From Sulfurimonas crateris (GTDB lineage Bacteria > Campylobacterota > Campylobacteria > Campylobacterales > Sulfurimonadaceae), in NCBI GenBank assembly GCA_945883795.1, contig CAMCYC010000006.1:1-64000 (forward strand): 64,000 nucleotides of DNA. The letters are read 5' to 3'. Positions 1-10,837 of this stretch are shown here, piece by piece. Position 1 is the first letter of the stretch. Each line of letters starts with the position of its first letter. The notes beneath the pieces are model-generated. The model was not told where the DNA came from. It saw only the letters and a list, made by a program, of their open reading frames with translations, and made no database searches. A program made the translations under genes and the position numbers.

Positions 1-390
1 GTTTGGAAATATACATCTGCTTCATGGCAGGTTTACTCTAGTTTGGCATCTTTGAAAAGCAGTATCCAAAATAATGCTCTTGAGCAAATAACAACTCTCT
101 CTCATAGTGATGGGATTTGGGTATTTGCCGAGATAGGCACTTCTCTCAACTACCAAAAAAGCTCAAGAAGTAGCGACTATTTGCAATCATACACAAACAA
201 ATGGAACCTAAGCGGAACACAAGACGATATTCAAACTAGCACTCTTAGCTGTAGCGGAGTTGCACCAAAAAGCATCTGGAAATATCAAAACGGTTCATGG
301 CAACTAAACACAAAAGTAAGCAATACTTTAGGTTTAAAAAGCTTTACAACTATAAATGCAAATGAGGGGTTTTGGGTGGAGTGTCAATAA
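1..390 (+). CDS. C-terminal fragment of a secreted/surface protein (5' end outside window), aromatic 'xWxYxNGSWQ...EGFWV' module
   Basis: Frame is open from base 1 (VWKYTSASWQVYSS...), ends ...ANEGFWVECQ* at 390; resembles the C-terminal module of the RCC1 protein at 16441. Confidence 0.6.
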   Translation, partial: VWKYTSASWQVYSSLASLKSSIQNNALEQITTLSHSDGIWVFAEIGTSLNYQKSSRSSDYLQSYTNKWNLSGTQDDIQTSTLSCSGVAPKSIWKYQNGSWQLNTKVSNTLGLKSFTTINANEGFWVECQ

Positions 391-447
391 GCATAAATAA
401 AGAGATAAAAAGCAACAATTGGATAGTAAATTTAAAGGAGGTTTCTA

Positions 448-486
448 ATGCGTAAAGTAGAAAAAGATGCGAAAAAAGCCTCTTAA
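448..486 (+). CDS. 12-codon micro-ORF MRKVEKDAKKAS with very strong Shine-Dalgarno
   Basis: AAAGGAGGT at about 434-442 followed by ATG at 448; short, may be non-functional. Confidence 0.25.
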   Translation: MRKVEKDAKKAS

Positions 487-593
487 AATCAAACAAAATG
501 CAAGAACCTATCAAAATTACAAAAATAGAATTTATACTATACCAATAAGTCAAGACAACATTTTGATAACATAGAGGAAGTATTATATTGCGC

Positions 594-618
594 ATCGATT
601 CACAAATTTGTGAACGAT
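594..618. promoter_or_regulatory. Near-perfect palindrome ATCG-a-TTCACAAA/TTTGTGAA-CGAT upstream of the toxin-antitoxin pair; putative operator
   Basis: Inverted repeat read directly, about 90 bp upstream of the antitoxin ATG. Confidence 0.4.
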
Positions 619-707
619 AAAAAGAACCACAAAGCAAGATAAATGAATTTAGATTGTATGAGATTAACAATGATATAATTTTACAAAGTTTATTAGAGGG
701 GTTTTTT

Positions 708-941
708 ATGCAAACGATTCAGTTCCAAATAGAAGATAATTTATATAATGAGCTAATTAACAAAGGTATCAATATTCAAGATGAGTTCAAAATAGCATTG
801 GATAAAATCTTATATAAAAAAGAGTATCAAATAGCAAATGAGATAAAAAAAGGTTTGGAGGAAGTGGAATTATACAAAAAAGGGAATATTGAATTAGAAG
901 GATTGGATAGTTTTTTAAACAGATTAGAAAATGCAAATTAA
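708..941 (+). CDS. Putative antitoxin of a type II TA pair
   Basis: ATG at 708 (MQTIQFQIEDNLYNELINKG...) preceded by a GAGGGG-like SD; overlaps the downstream RelE/ParE-like ORF by 11 nt. Confidence 0.6.
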   Translation: MQTIQFQIEDNLYNELINKGINIQDEFKIALDKILYKKEYQIANEIKKGLEEVELYKKGNIELEGLDSFLNRLENAN

Positions 942-1257
942 AACCACTCAAGAATTTCAAAAAAGTTTCATTAACCTAAGTAAAAAAGATAAATTTTTAA
1001 TATCAGAAATGAGAGAGTTACAAAACGAACTACTTAAAAGCCATAATTTAGGCATTAATCTAGGCGGTAATACTTTTAAAATCAGACTTCAAAATAAATC
1101 AAACAATAAGGGGAAAAGTGGAGATTATAGAATCATCACTTATACAAAGCTAGAAGATACTATTTTATTGGTGTATATCTACTCAAAAAGCGATTTGGAA
1201 AACATATCAGACAATAAAATAAATGAAATAATCAAAGGTTACATAGCCTCAACATGA
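931..1257 (+). CDS. RelE/ParE-superfamily toxin
   Basis: MQIKTTQEFQKSFINLSKKDK...FKIRLQNKSNNKGKSGDYRIITY...ILLVYIYSKSD pattern typical of RelE/ParE toxins. Confidence 0.7.
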   Translation: MQIKTTQEFQKSFINLSKKDKFLISEMRELQNELLKSHNLGINLGGNTFKIRLQNKSNNKGKSGDYRIITYTKLEDTILLVYIYSKSDLENISDNKINEIIKGYIAST

Positions 1258-1467
1258 ATGTCGAACCCTCACAATTTTAATAAAAGGGTAGAAGTTTCAC
1301 GACCCCTTTAGGGTTGATTCCATTTTTGGAAATAATAAAGCGATAAAGTAATCAATAAAGGTGGTTTTTTAATAATGGGTAGCAATAGGTTACCAATGGG
1401 TAGATTTTTGTAAACTTAAAGTAGCTTAGAAAGTCCTATTTTTAGGGATTTATAGAGGTTTGAAATG

Positions 1468-1556
1468 TGGTGGACCCTCAGGGATTCGAACCCTGGGAGG
1501 TATTACCCTCGCCGGTTTTCAAGACCGGTGCGTTCGACCAACTCTGCCAAAGATCC
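1468..1556 (-). tRNA. tRNA-Ser (anticodon UGA)
   Basis: Reverse complement GGATCTTTGGCAGAG...GGTCTTGAAAACC...GGTTCGAATCC...ACCA with long variable arm. Confidence 0.93.
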
Positions 1557-1589
1557 ACAATGTTTGTCTGTAAAAAGATATTATAAAAT

Positions 1590-1663
1590 TGGAGGTGCCA
1601 CCCAGATTTGAACTGGGGATAGCAGCTTTGCAGGCTGCGGCCTTACCACTTGGCGATGGCACC
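1590..1663 (-). tRNA. tRNA-Cys (anticodon GCA)
   Basis: Reverse complement GGTGCCATCGCCAAGTGGTAAGGC...CCTGCAAAG...GTTCAAATC...TGGCACCTCCA. Confidence 0.95.
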
Positions 1664-1680
1664 AGTCAATCAATTACCAA

Positions 1681-1767
1681 TGGTGCCCGAGGCCGGATTT
1701 GAACCGGCACAGTATTACTACCGGGGGATTTTAAGTCCCCTGCGTCTACCGATTTCGCCACCCGGGC
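1681..1767 (-). tRNA. tRNA-Leu (anticodon UAA)
   Basis: Reverse complement GCCCGGGTGGCGAAATCGGTAGACGC...GACTTAAAATC...GGTTCAAATCC...ACCA. Confidence 0.95.
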
Positions 1768-1798
1768 ATTGGGTGTTTCAACAATTTATAATTTTAAA

Positions 1799-1873
1799 TG
1801 GAGCGGGAAACGAGGTTCGAACTCGCGACCCCAACCTTGGCAAGGTTGTGCTCTACCACTGAGCTATTCCCGC
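1799..1873 (-). tRNA. tRNA-Gly (anticodon GCC)
   Basis: Reverse complement GCGGGAATAGCTCAGTGGTAGAGC...CCTTGCCAAGG...GTTCGAACCTCG...CCA. Confidence 0.95.
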
Positions 1874-2001
1874 ATTTTTTACTCACTCTTATTAAGAGGA
1901 CGGAATTGTAGCAGATAAAAAATCATTTGTAAAGGGTTTTTAGTAATTTTTTTTTAAAAATGATATAATCTCGTTTATAATATTATTGTATAAGGATTTT
2001 T

Positions 2002-3687
2002 ATGAGAAGTGATACTATTAAAAAAGGGTTTGATAAAGCCCCTCATCGCTCACTTTTAAGAGCAACAGGCTTAAAAGATGAAGACTTTGACAAACCATTT
2101 ATTGGGATAGCGAACAGTTACATAGATATTATTCCTGGACATTTCTTTTTGCATGAATATGGAGAAATAGTCAAAGTGGCTATTCGTGAAGCTGGTGGTG
2201 TTCCATTTGTTTTTAACACGATTGGTGTTGATGATGGGATTGCTATGGGACATGATGGGATGCTTTATTCTCTTCCTTCTCGTGAAATTATTGCAGATTC
2301 TATCGAAACCGTGATGAATGCACATAAACTCGATGCCATGATATGTATTCCAAATTGTGACAAAATTGTCCCTGGTATGATTATGGGCGCATTGCGTGTG
2401 AATGTTCCAACCGTTTTTGTCTCCGGTGGACCAATGCCTGCTGGACATAAAAAAGATGGAACTCCAATTGACCTTGCTACTGCATTTGAAGCAGTTGGAA
2501 AACATGCAGAGGGAAAAATAAGTGATGAAGAACTTTATGAAATAGAGTGTGAAGCTTGTCCTTCTGGGGGAAGTTGTTCTGGAATGTTTACCGCAAACTC
2601 TATGAATACACTTTGCGAAGCAATGGGAATTGCACTTCCTGGAAACGGAACGGTTCTTGCCATGACACCTGCTCGACTTGAAATGGTGAAAACTGCAGCT
2701 AAAAGAGTTGTAGAGATGGCAAAAGCAAACGATAGTAAATATAATCTTCGCAATGTTTTAAATGAAAAAGCGATTCATAATGCTTTTGTCGTTGATATGG
2801 CAATGGGTGGAAGTTCTAACACCGTACTGCACATGTTAGCTATTGCAAAAGAAGCAGAAGTTGATTTTCCAATTGAAAAAATTAATGAAATTGCAGATAA
2901 TGTTTCCCATATTGCAAAAATTTCTCCATCACTATCCACTGTTCACATGGACGATATTAACCGTGCTGGTGGTGTGAATGCTGTCATGAAAGAGGTAAGT
3001 CGTAGAGGTGGACTTTTGCATCTTGATAATCCAACCGTCACTGGTGAGACTTTGGGTGAGAGAATCAAAGATGCTAAAATTTTAGATGAGACAATTATTC
3101 ATACCAATGAAAATGCTTATTCTAAAGTTGGTGGACTTTCAATTTTATTTGGAAATCTTGCAACAGAGGGTGCAGTTGTAAAAACCGCAGGAATTACAGG
3201 AAATATGCGTCAATTTAAAGGTAAAGCAGTTTGTTTTAATTCACAACAACAAGCACTCGCAGGGATTATGGGTCATAAAGTAAAAAGTGGCGATGTTGTT
3301 GTTATCCGTTATGAAGGACCAAAAGGTGGACCTGGTATGCAAGAGATGTTGGCACCTACTTCACTTATCATGGGAATGGGACTTGGTGAAAGTGTTGCAC
3401 TTATCACCGATGGTCGTTTTTCTGGAGCTACAAGAGGAGCAAGTATTGGGCATGTTTCTCCAGAGGCTGCTGAGGGTGGTTTGATTGCACTTATTGAAGA
3501 TGGAGATGAGATAGAACTTGATGTAGATACACATTTACTTCAATTAAATGTATCTGATGCCGTTATAGAACAACGAAGAGAAAATTGGAAACCACATAAA
3601 AATGAAGTAAAATCTAAATGGTTAAAAAGATACGCATTATTAGTTTCAAACGCTTCTAATGGTGCTGTTTTAAAAACACAACTTTAA
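2002..3687 (+). CDS. ilvD: Dihydroxy-acid dehydratase
   Basis: Full-length 561 aa; [24 protein letters not shown]..., [28 protein letters not shown]. Confidence 0.97.
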   Translation: MRSDTIKKGFDKAPHRSLLRATGLKDEDFDKPFIGIANSYIDIIPGHFFLHEYGEIVKVAIREAGGVPFVFNTIGVDDGIAMGHDGMLYSLPSREIIADSIETVMNAHKLDAMICIPNCDKIVPGMIMGALRVNVPTVFVSGGPMPAGHKKDGTPIDLATAFEAVGKHAEGKISDEELYEIECEACPSGGSCSGMFTANSMNTLCEAMGIALPGNGTVLAMTPARLEMVKTAAKRVVEMAKANDSKYNLRNVLNEKAIHNAFVVDMAMGGSSNTVLHMLAIAKEAEVDFPIEKINEIADNVSHIAKISPSLSTVHMDDINRAGGVNAVMKEVSRRGGLLHLDNPTVTGETLGERIKDAKILDETIIHTNENAYSKVGGLSILFGNLATEGAVVKTAGITGNMRQFKGKAVCFNSQQQALAGIMGHKVKSGDVVVIRYEGPKGGPGMQEMLAPTSLIMGMGLGESVALITDGRFSGATRGASIGHVSPEAAEGGLIALIEDGDEIELDVDTHLLQLNVSDAVIEQRRENWKPHKNEVKSKWLKRYALLVSNASNGAVLKTQL

Positions 3688-3699
3688 AAAGGAAATATT

Positions 3700-5508
3700 T
3701 TGAATGAAATTGCAATAAAACGAAATGGTGAGATTATTGACTTGCAAACTGCAAAAGAGTTGGGGTTTGAGGGGGAACAAGTTCTTCTTGATAACTCAGC
3801 TGATTCTTTAGAGGTTTTGCGTCATTCAACCGCTCACCTTATGGCTCAAGCTATAAAGTCACTCTATCCTGATGCAGAGTTTTATGTTGGACCAACTGTC
3901 AAAGAGGGTTTTTACTATGACTTTAAAACAAAAGAGGAGATTGGTGAGGGAGACCTCAAAACTATTGAAAAAGAGATGCTCTCTTTTGCTAAGAAAAAAT
4001 ATCCAATTGAAAAATATGAAATTTCAATGGCTGAAGCAAAAGAAAAATTTAAAGATGACCATCTTAAACTCGCTGTCATGGAAAGAATTCCAAGTGAGCG
4101 AGTTTCTATTTATAAGCAAGGAAACTTTGAAGATTTATGCCGTGGGCCACATTTACCCGATATTGGATTGATTCGTCATTTTAAACTCACAAAAATTGCA
4201 GGTGCTTATTTAGGAGGCGATTCCAAAAATGAGGTGCTTACTCGTATTTATGGAATTGCCTTTGCAGATAAAGAGTCACTCAAAGCCTATTTAGACCAAA
4301 TGGCAGAAGCTGAAAAAAGAGACCATAGAAAACTTGGAAATGAGATGAAACTTTTTACATTCCGTGAAGAAGTTGGTGCAGGTTTTCCTCTTTGGCTTCC
4401 AGCAGGTGGAAGACTTCGTGCAAGATTAGAGAGTTTATTATTTAAAGCACACCGTAAAAGAGGCTACGAGCCAGTTCGTGGTCCAGAAATGCTTCGCTCA
4501 GATTTGTGGAAAACATCTGGACACTATCAAAATTATGGTGAAAACATGTATTTTACTAAGATTGATGAGATAGAATTTGGTGTAAAGCCGATGAACTGTG
4601 TGGGACATATTAAAGCTTACGAAGATGATTTACACTCATACCGTGATTTACCTATCAAATATTTTGAATACGGTGTTGTGCATCGTCATGAGATGACTGG
4701 TGCGTTGCATGGTCTTTTCCGTGTTCGTGAATTTACACAAGATGATGCACATATTTTTTGTACAGCAGAGCAGATAGAAGGTCAAATTATGGAAGTTGTT
4801 GATTTTGTTGATAAAATCATGTCGACTTTTGAATTTGACTATAAAATGATGATTTCAACAAAACCTGCAAAAGCTGTTGGTGATGATGCTGTTTGGGAAA
4901 TTTCTACACAAGCACTTAAAAATGCAATGGATAAAAACTCTTTAGCATACGAAATAGATGAAGGTGGTGGAGCATTTTATGGTCCCAAAATTGATATTAA
5001 AATCACTGATGCAATAGGTCGTGAGTGGCAATGTGGCACAATTCAGCTTGATTTTAATCTTCCAGAAAGATTTAAGCTTGAATATAACGATGAAGGAAAC
5101 AATAAAATCCAACCTGTTATGATTCATAGAGCAATTCTTGGGTCATTTGAGCGATTCATTGGAATCCTTACAGAACATTATGCTGGAGAGTTTCCAATGT
5201 TTATTGCTCCTACACAAGTAGCAATTATTCCAGTTGCAGACTCACATAAAGATTATGCTAAGGAATTATCAGATAAACTTATCAACTTCGGTGCTGATTC
5301 AGAGATATATTCTAAAAATGATTCTTTAAACAAAAGAATTAGAACAGCAGAAAAAACGCGTGTTCCTATGATAATTGTGATAGGTGATGAAGAGATTCAA
5401 AATAAAACTATAGCAATTAGAGACAGAAGAACAAGAGAACAATACAATCTAAGTGAGCAAGAGTTCTTGACACTTATACAAACTAAAATTAATGAGGTAA
5501 ATTTTTGA
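3700..5508 (+). CDS. thrS: Threonyl-tRNA synthetase
   Basis: 602 aa; TGS domain, [17 protein letters not shown], class II motifs; TTG start. Confidence 0.97.
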   Translation: MNEIAIKRNGEIIDLQTAKELGFEGEQVLLDNSADSLEVLRHSTAHLMAQAIKSLYPDAEFYVGPTVKEGFYYDFKTKEEIGEGDLKTIEKEMLSFAKKKYPIEKYEISMAEAKEKFKDDHLKLAVMERIPSERVSIYKQGNFEDLCRGPHLPDIGLIRHFKLTKIAGAYLGGDSKNEVLTRIYGIAFADKESLKAYLDQMAEAEKRDHRKLGNEMKLFTFREEVGAGFPLWLPAGGRLRARLESLLFKAHRKRGYEPVRGPEMLRSDLWKTSGHYQNYGENMYFTKIDEIEFGVKPMNCVGHIKAYEDDLHSYRDLPIKYFEYGVVHRHEMTGALHGLFRVREFTQDDAHIFCTAEQIEGQIMEVVDFVDKIMSTFEFDYKMMISTKPAKAVGDDAVWEISTQALKNAMDKNSLAYEIDEGGGAFYGPKIDIKITDAIGREWQCGTIQLDFNLPERFKLEYNDEGNNKIQPVMIHRAILGSFERFIGILTEHYAGEFPMFIAPTQVAIIPVADSHKDYAKELSDKLINFGADSEIYSKNDSLNKRIRTAEKTRVPMIIVIGDEEIQNKTIAIRDRRTREQYNLSEQEFLTLIQTKINEVNF

Positions 5509-6020
5509 ACAAAAAAGACCGTGTCATCATGAATGACGATATCCGAGCAACAGAGTTACGATGTAATATAGATGGAGCAGAATCTTTAGGGATAGTTTCT
5601 ATAGATATAGCTATGGCAAAAGCAAACGAATTAGGTTTAGATTTAGTTCTAATCGCTCCAGATGCAAAGCCACCTGTTGCCAAAATAATGGATTACGGTA
5701 AATATAAATACCAAGAAGAGAAAAAGCTTAAAGAACAAAGAAAAAATCAGACAAAAATAGATATTAAAGAAATTAAATTATCTGTTAAAATTGCTGAGAA
5801 TGACATAGCTTATAAAGTAAAACATGCAAGAGAGTTCTTGTCTGAAGGTAAACATGTCAAATTTCGTGTATTTTTAAGAGGTCGTGAAATGGCTCATCCA
5901 GAAGCTGGTAAAGATGTGCTTATGAAAATTTGGCCTATGGTTGAAGATTTATGTACGATGGATAAACCTCCCCGTTTCGAAGGGCGTTATTACAACCTTT
6001 ATGTGATTCCAAATAAGTAG
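5505..6020 (+). CDS. infC: Translation initiation factor IF-3
   Basis: [56 protein letters not shown]; overlaps thrS stop, non-ATG start. Confidence 0.96.
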   Translation: MNKKDRVIMNDDIRATELRCNIDGAESLGIVSIDIAMAKANELGLDLVLIAPDAKPPVAKIMDYGKYKYQEEKKLKEQRKNQTKIDIKEIKLSVKIAENDIAYKVKHAREFLSEGKHVKFRVFLRGREMAHPEAGKDVLMKIWPMVEDLCTMDKPPRFEGRYYNLYVIPNK

Positions 6021-6039
6021 AGTTTTAAAACTCTACTTA
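6014..6039. terminator. Bidirectional terminator between convergent infC and MFS gene; contains both stop codons
   Basis: Perfect 26-bp palindrome TAAGTAGAGTTTT/AAAACTCTACTTA. Confidence 0.75.
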
Positions 6040-7358
6040 GTCACTTTCATTTTAATTTCGTCTTCTTTTATGTTTGCACTTACATATTTTACAACTACAA
6101 CTTTTTCAGTTTCATTGATATACCATTCTGCAATATGTTCACTCTCTAGCGCATATAATTTATCAAAATCAATCTCACTATTTGGAATATAAAGATGCGA
6201 GTGTTTAATAGGATTTTGAAGTTTTAAGGCAGTCCATATAAGCCATAAAAGCGTTAGGACTGCAACACCACTTACTAATGATTCTTTATTGCCAATATCT
6301 AAAAAGAGTCCTGCAAAAGTTCCACCTAAAAATGTAAAGAAATAGGCTGCGGAATTAGAGATACCAAGAGCTGCACCTTTTTGGTGGACACGAGCAAATT
6401 TACTAATCATTGATTGAACTAATGGCTCCATCATGTTAAAACCCATAAAGAAAAACACCACACCAACAACAAAAATAGTGCTTGAAGTTGTAAAGCCCAT
6501 GATTAAAAATGCCAATAAAAATAAAACGATAGAAACTAAAAATATTTGTTTAGGTATATTTTTTTTCTCACCCAAAATAGCAGCTGGTGCCATCGCTAAA
6601 AAGCCCGCTATCATGGCTGGTACATACGCCATCCAAAGTTCTGATTTTTGCCATCCAAATCCATATTCTGGTTTTGTGAGTAAAATTGGAATAAGTACAA
6701 ATGCCATAGTCATAAGACCTTTTTGCATAGCATTTATGATAATCATATTTAAAAGATTATTATCTTTAAAAATATCGAGTGTTTTTACTTTGTCATGATA
6801 AGTATGTATGATTTTTGGAGGTGTTGGCACTTTTGTAAAAAGCAAAATAATACCAATTATTGCTAAACCAGCTGTCATTAAGAAAATAGTGCTAATTCCA
6901 AAAGCAGAAGCTATAACAGGTCCTAGAGCCATAGAAATCGCAAAACTAATCGCAATAAACCCACCCATCAAAGCCATGGCTTTGCCACGAATTTCTTCTT
7001 CAACCAAATCGGCAATCATGGCAGGAATAACTGAACCAATTGCACCAGCACCTTGGAGAAATCTACCAAACATAAGTGTATAAATATCTGTAGAATATGC
7101 ACAGATAAGAGAACCAACCAAAAACATCAAAAGACCAACTAAAATAGTTGGTTTTCTCCCAATTTTATCACTCATGGTTCCAAAAGGAACTTGGAAAATT
7201 GCTTGAGTAAGTGCATAACCACCCACAATTATTCCAACCAACAAAGGTGTTGCACCATCCAATTCAAGTGCATAAACAGAAAGTACTGGTAAAACTAAAA
7301 ATAAGCCTAAAAACCTTAGAAATAAGATAGTAGAAAGCGGCAAAACTTTTTTAAACAT
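6033..7358 (-). CDS. MFS transporter
   Basis: About 12 TM segments; GTMSDKIGRKPTILVGL motif. Confidence 0.9.
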   Translation of the reverse strand: MFKKVLPLSTILFLRFLGLFLVLPVLSVYALELDGATPLLVGIIVGGYALTQAIFQVPFGTMSDKIGRKPTILVGLLMFLVGSLICAYSTDIYTLMFGRFLQGAGAIGSVIPAMIADLVEEEIRGKAMALMGGFIAISFAISMALGPVIASAFGISTIFLMTAGLAIIGIILLFTKVPTPPKIIHTYHDKVKTLDIFKDNNLLNMIIINAMQKGLMTMAFVLIPILLTKPEYGFGWQKSELWMAYVPAMIAGFLAMAPAAILGEKKNIPKQIFLVSIVLFLLAFLIMGFTTSSTIFVVGVVFFFMGFNMMEPLVQSMISKFARVHQKGAALGISNSAAYFFTFLGGTFAGLFLDIGNKESLVSGVAVLTLLWLIWTALKLQNPIKHSHLYIPNSEIDFDKLYALESEHIAEWYINETEKVVVVKYVSANIKEDEIKMKVTK

Positions 7359-7429
7359 AGTAACCCTTTATAGTATAATTGCAAGATTATACTATAAAAT
7401 ATTATTACATATATATAAGGAAATTGAAA

Positions 7430-8017
7430 TTGAAATTAGTTTTAGCTACATCTAATAAAGGTAAAGTAAAAGAGATAAAGGCACTGTATCACGAGCATGA
7501 AGTGATACCTTATAGTGAATTAATAGAAGAGTTTGAGATTGTTGAAGACGGTGGTAGCTTTAAAGAAAATGCACTTATAAAGGCTCGAGCTGTTTTTAAA
7601 GCTTTAGAAGATGAAGATATTATTGTGATAGCAGATGATAGTGGAATTAGTGTTGATATACTCGATGGTGAACCAGGAATTTATAGTGCAAGATATGCAG
7701 GTGAAAGTGCAACTGACAAAGATAATTTACAAAAAGTGATAGAAGAAATTAAAAAGAAAAATGTCACCTCATCTGTCGCTCACTACACAGCAGCCATTGC
7801 CATTGTGACAAATAAGAGTGAATTTAGTGTGCATGGTTGGATGTATGGAAAAGTGATTACAGAGATACAAGGTTCAGGCGGTTTTGGATATGACCCGATT
7901 TTTATTCCAAATGGGTATGATAAAACTTTGGGAGAATTGGAAAACGAGATAAAACAAAAACTATCTCACCGTTCAAAAGCATTACAACTTGCTCAAATTA
8001 TTTTAAAAAGTTTATAA
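7430..8017 (+). CDS. rdgB: RdgB/HAM1 family non-canonical purine NTP pyrophosphatase
   Basis: [18 protein letters not shown]...[26 protein letters not shown]...[26 protein letters not shown] start at 7430 fits better than 7379. Confidence 0.92.
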   Translation: MKLVLATSNKGKVKEIKALYHEHEVIPYSELIEEFEIVEDGGSFKENALIKARAVFKALEDEDIIVIADDSGISVDILDGEPGIYSARYAGESATDKDNLQKVIEEIKKKNVTSSVAHYTAAIAIVTNKSEFSVHGWMYGKVITEIQGSGGFGYDPIFIPNGYDKTLGELENEIKQKLSHRSKALQLAQIILKSL

Positions 8018-8021
8018 AGCT

Positions 8022-8044
8022 AAATTCCATCCTTGGAATTTTTA
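8022..8044 (+). terminator. Rho-independent terminator after rdgB
   Basis: AAATTCCA-TCCT-TGGAATTT followed by TTT. Confidence 0.6.
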
Positions 8045-8049
8045 GTTTC

Positions 8050-8227
8050 TCAATTGATGGCACATCCTAACCATTCTCGCAAGTTTTTTACAAACTAAGC
8101 AATTGATTCACTGTAGCTATTACAACTGTGTTGTTTACAAAATTTTTATACTTATTTTGTAAAAAGCGAATTCTAATTTGTTTAAAAACAAATTTAATTT
8201 AATGTTATATTTATGAATAGTTTCCAT
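8050..8227 (-). pseudogene. Decayed small gene (30-aa ORF with SD, then frameshift into FCKQHSCNSYSESIA*FVKNLREWLGCAIN*)
   Basis: ATG at 8227 with AAGGAGT SD; ORF stops at 8135; another frame encodes a coding-like stretch with one in-frame TAG at 8095-8097. Confidence 0.35.
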
Positions 8228-8276
8228 GATAACTCCTTACACTATTTACAGAACACATATAGCAATTTTTATTCCA

Positions 8277-9047
8277 CTAATTGAAAAAAATTAATAAAAC
8301 TGCTCCAAATAAAATTCTGTAAATACCAAAAGAGATAAATGTAAACTTTTCTAAAAATACTAAAAAGAGTTTGATAGTCAAATAGGCTACAAGAAAAGAA
8401 ACTACAAATCCAACTGCGAGAGTTACAAGATTTGTATCGCCAAACTCATGGTAATGTTTAAGTAAATCATAAGCCGTCACAGCACTCATAACAGGAAACG
8501 CAAGTAAAAAGCTAAATTCTGCACTTGCCTTTCTGCTAAGTCCTACAAGAAGTGCGCCTATAATGGTTGAACCTGCTCTACTTGTTCCAGGGATAAGGGC
8601 AAAGATTTGTGCGAACCCTATTATCATTGACTGTTTGAATGTCACTTGTTCTACATCATCTATTAAATGTGTTTCATTCGGAATAAAAAATTTCTCAACT
8701 ATTAAAAAAACAATACCACCAATAATAAACATGATAGCAACTATTTGTATACTAAAAAGCTCTTTGATTTGGTGTGAAAAAATAAATCCAACGATGCCAA
8801 TAGGCAAGAATGCTAAAAAAACTTTTGTCCATAAATCTATTTTTTTAAAAGTAAACTTTTCTTTATAATTAAAAATAACTGCCAAAATTGCAGCAAACTG
8901 TATAATTACTTCATAAGCCTTTGTGATATTATTTTGCTCAATACCCAAAAAATGGCTTGCAACAATAAGATGTCCAGTGGAAGAAATAGGTAAAAACTCT
9001 GTAAAACCTTCTATCACCCCTAATATAATTGAATCGAAAACTGTCAT
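8277..9047 (-). CDS. uppP: Undecaprenyl-diphosphatase (BacA/UppP)
   Basis: [35 protein letters not shown]. Confidence 0.95.
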   Translation of the reverse strand: MTVFDSIILGVIEGFTEFLPISSTGHLIVASHFLGIEQNNITKAYEVIIQFAAILAVIFNYKEKFTFKKIDLWTKVFLAFLPIGIVGFIFSHQIKELFSIQIVAIMFIIGGIVFLIVEKFFIPNETHLIDDVEQVTFKQSMIIGFAQIFALIPGTSRAGSTIIGALLVGLSRKASAEFSFLLAFPVMSAVTAYDLLKHYHEFGDTNLVTLAVGFVVSFLVAYLTIKLFLVFLEKFTFISFGIYRILFGAVLLIFFN

Positions 9048-9200
9048 GCATACTCCTTTTTGCTTACACTCCTTAGCGATAACATTTGCTAAAAAATATT
9101 GTTATGGTATTTTAACATGGATAGATTCAAGGCAATGAATATAATTTTATCTTCTTCGCTTTTTTAAGTATAATAACTTCCTTAAAAAGGGGGAGAATTG

Positions 9201-10541
9201 ATGAAAATAGCTCGATTTAGTAGAATTGGTTTTATTTTGGCAGCTGCTGGGAGTGCTGTAGGACTTGGCAATATTTGGAAGTTTCCATATATTACTGGTG
9301 AATATGGTGGTGGTGCTTTTGTTTTGATATATCTTTTTACTGTTTTGGTAATAGGTTTTTCTATTATGATAGCTGAGATGCTTATTGGATACATGGGAAG
9401 ACGAGATAGCGTTACCTCCTTTGAAATTCTTGCACCTCATCATAAACAATTATGGAAATATGCTGGGTTTCAAGCTTTAGCTGGACTCTTTATCATGATT
9501 TATTATTCCGTAGTTATTGGGTGGATATTTAACTATATTGTTACTTCTTTATCTACTTTACCATCTACCGTTGCACAAGCAGAACAAACTTTTAATACTA
9601 TGCTTCATGCAGATTTTTGGACACAATTTGAATACCATACCGTTGCATTTATTGGGATAACTTATGTTTTGACAAAAGGGATTAAAGGTGGTATTGAAAA
9701 AATGAATATGATTTTAATGCCCGCTTTGATGCTAATTTTGCTTGGGATGTTTGCGTATGCCTTAACCCTTGATACTTTTTCTCAAGCGTTTCATTTTATG
9801 TTTTTCCCTGATTGGTCAAAAATAGATTCTAATGCTTTTGTAGTGGCTGTGGGACATGCATTTTTTACACTTTCACTTGGCATGGGTGCTATGATGACTT
9901 ATTCTGCATCTTTGGAAAAAAATTCAAATATTGTTCAGGCTGCTTTTTGGGTTGTATTTTTGGATACAACTATCGCTATTGTAGCGGGGCTTATGCTTTT
10001 TACTTTTTTGTATCAATATGGTGCTGGTCCTGCAAAAGGTCCGGGACTTGTTTTTATTTCTCTTCCTGCAGCATTTTATGAGATGGGAATAATTGGGAAT
10101 ATTTTTGCTGTTTTATTTTTTATCGCTTTGGCGTTTGCAGGGCTTACATCTGCTGTCTCTTTGGTTGAGCCTATGGTACAGTATTTTATAGATAGATTTA
10201 GTTGGAGTAGATTAAAAGCATCTATCATGATGGGATTATTCTTTTATCTTATTGGGATTTTTGCGATTTTATCTAATATTGAGGGTGCTTCAGAATATTT
10301 AACATGGGGTAATAAAAGTTTTTTTGATTGGGTTGATTATGTTACAGCGGCGATTATGCTTCCAATTGCTGGGCTTATCATGGCAGTATTCATTGGTTTT
10401 GTAATCGAAAAATCAAAAGTGGAATCTATTATGAAACCGCAACTTGGATTTGCTTTTGAGGCTTGGTATTTTAGTCTTCGTTATATCACACCTATTGCCA
10501 TGTTTGTTGTGATGCTTAGTTTAATGGGAGTTTTATCATGA
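9201..10541 (+). CDS. Sodium-dependent transporter, NSS/SNF family
   Basis: RIGFILAAAGSAVGLGNIWKFPYITGEYGGGAFVLIYL. Confidence 0.93.
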   Translation: MKIARFSRIGFILAAAGSAVGLGNIWKFPYITGEYGGGAFVLIYLFTVLVIGFSIMIAEMLIGYMGRRDSVTSFEILAPHHKQLWKYAGFQALAGLFIMIYYSVVIGWIFNYIVTSLSTLPSTVAQAEQTFNTMLHADFWTQFEYHTVAFIGITYVLTKGIKGGIEKMNMILMPALMLILLGMFAYALTLDTFSQAFHFMFFPDWSKIDSNAFVVAVGHAFFTLSLGMGAMMTYSASLEKNSNIVQAAFWVVFLDTTIAIVAGLMLFTFLYQYGAGPAKGPGLVFISLPAAFYEMGIIGNIFAVLFFIALAFAGLTSAVSLVEPMVQYFIDRFSWSRLKASIMMGLFFYLIGIFAILSNIEGASEYLTWGNKSFFDWVDYVTAAIMLPIAGLIMAVFIGFVIEKSKVESIMKPQLGFAFEAWYFSLRYITPIAMFVVMLSLMGVLS

Positions 10542-10813
10542 ATGCAATTGAGCAAAAATGTAGAAATATTTTACTCAAAGAATCAATAGATTTAGATTCT
10601 AAGATAGATTTTGAGGTCAATGGTACACTTCATACTTTAAGTTTTGAATATATCATCGAGAGTTTTATGCAAGCCTCAGAAGAATCACAAGCAGTTTTTT
10701 TGGTTGCACTTGAAAAAGCTTTACATCTCAAAGAAAAGGGTGTAAGCCAGTTTTTTGAAAATATGGGGCAACTTCTTCTCATGACCCATTTATCAAATAA
10801 AATAGAAGTTTAA
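10538..10813 (+). CDS. Conserved-type small hypothetical protein, 4-nt overlap with upstream transporter
   Basis: 91-aa ORF, ATGA overlap. Confidence 0.7.
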   Translation: MNAIEQKCRNILLKESIDLDSKIDFEVNGTLHTLSFEYIIESFMQASEESQAVFLVALEKALHLKEKGVSQFFENMGQLLLMTHLSNKIEV

Positions 10814-10837
10814 AAAAATAATTAAAGGTATATTAAA

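Noticed and set aside
350-670. 106-aa minus ORF between the 1-390 ORF and the TA pair
   Set aside because: Low-complexity AT-rich translation, no SD evidence, overlaps the putative operator and micro-ORF
1650-1862. 70-aa + ORF across the tRNA genes
   Set aside because: Overlaps tRNA-Cys/Leu/Gly on the opposite strand; artefact
2071-2505. 144-aa minus ORF inside ilvD
   Set aside because: Antisense to an unambiguous ilvD; composition looks non-coding
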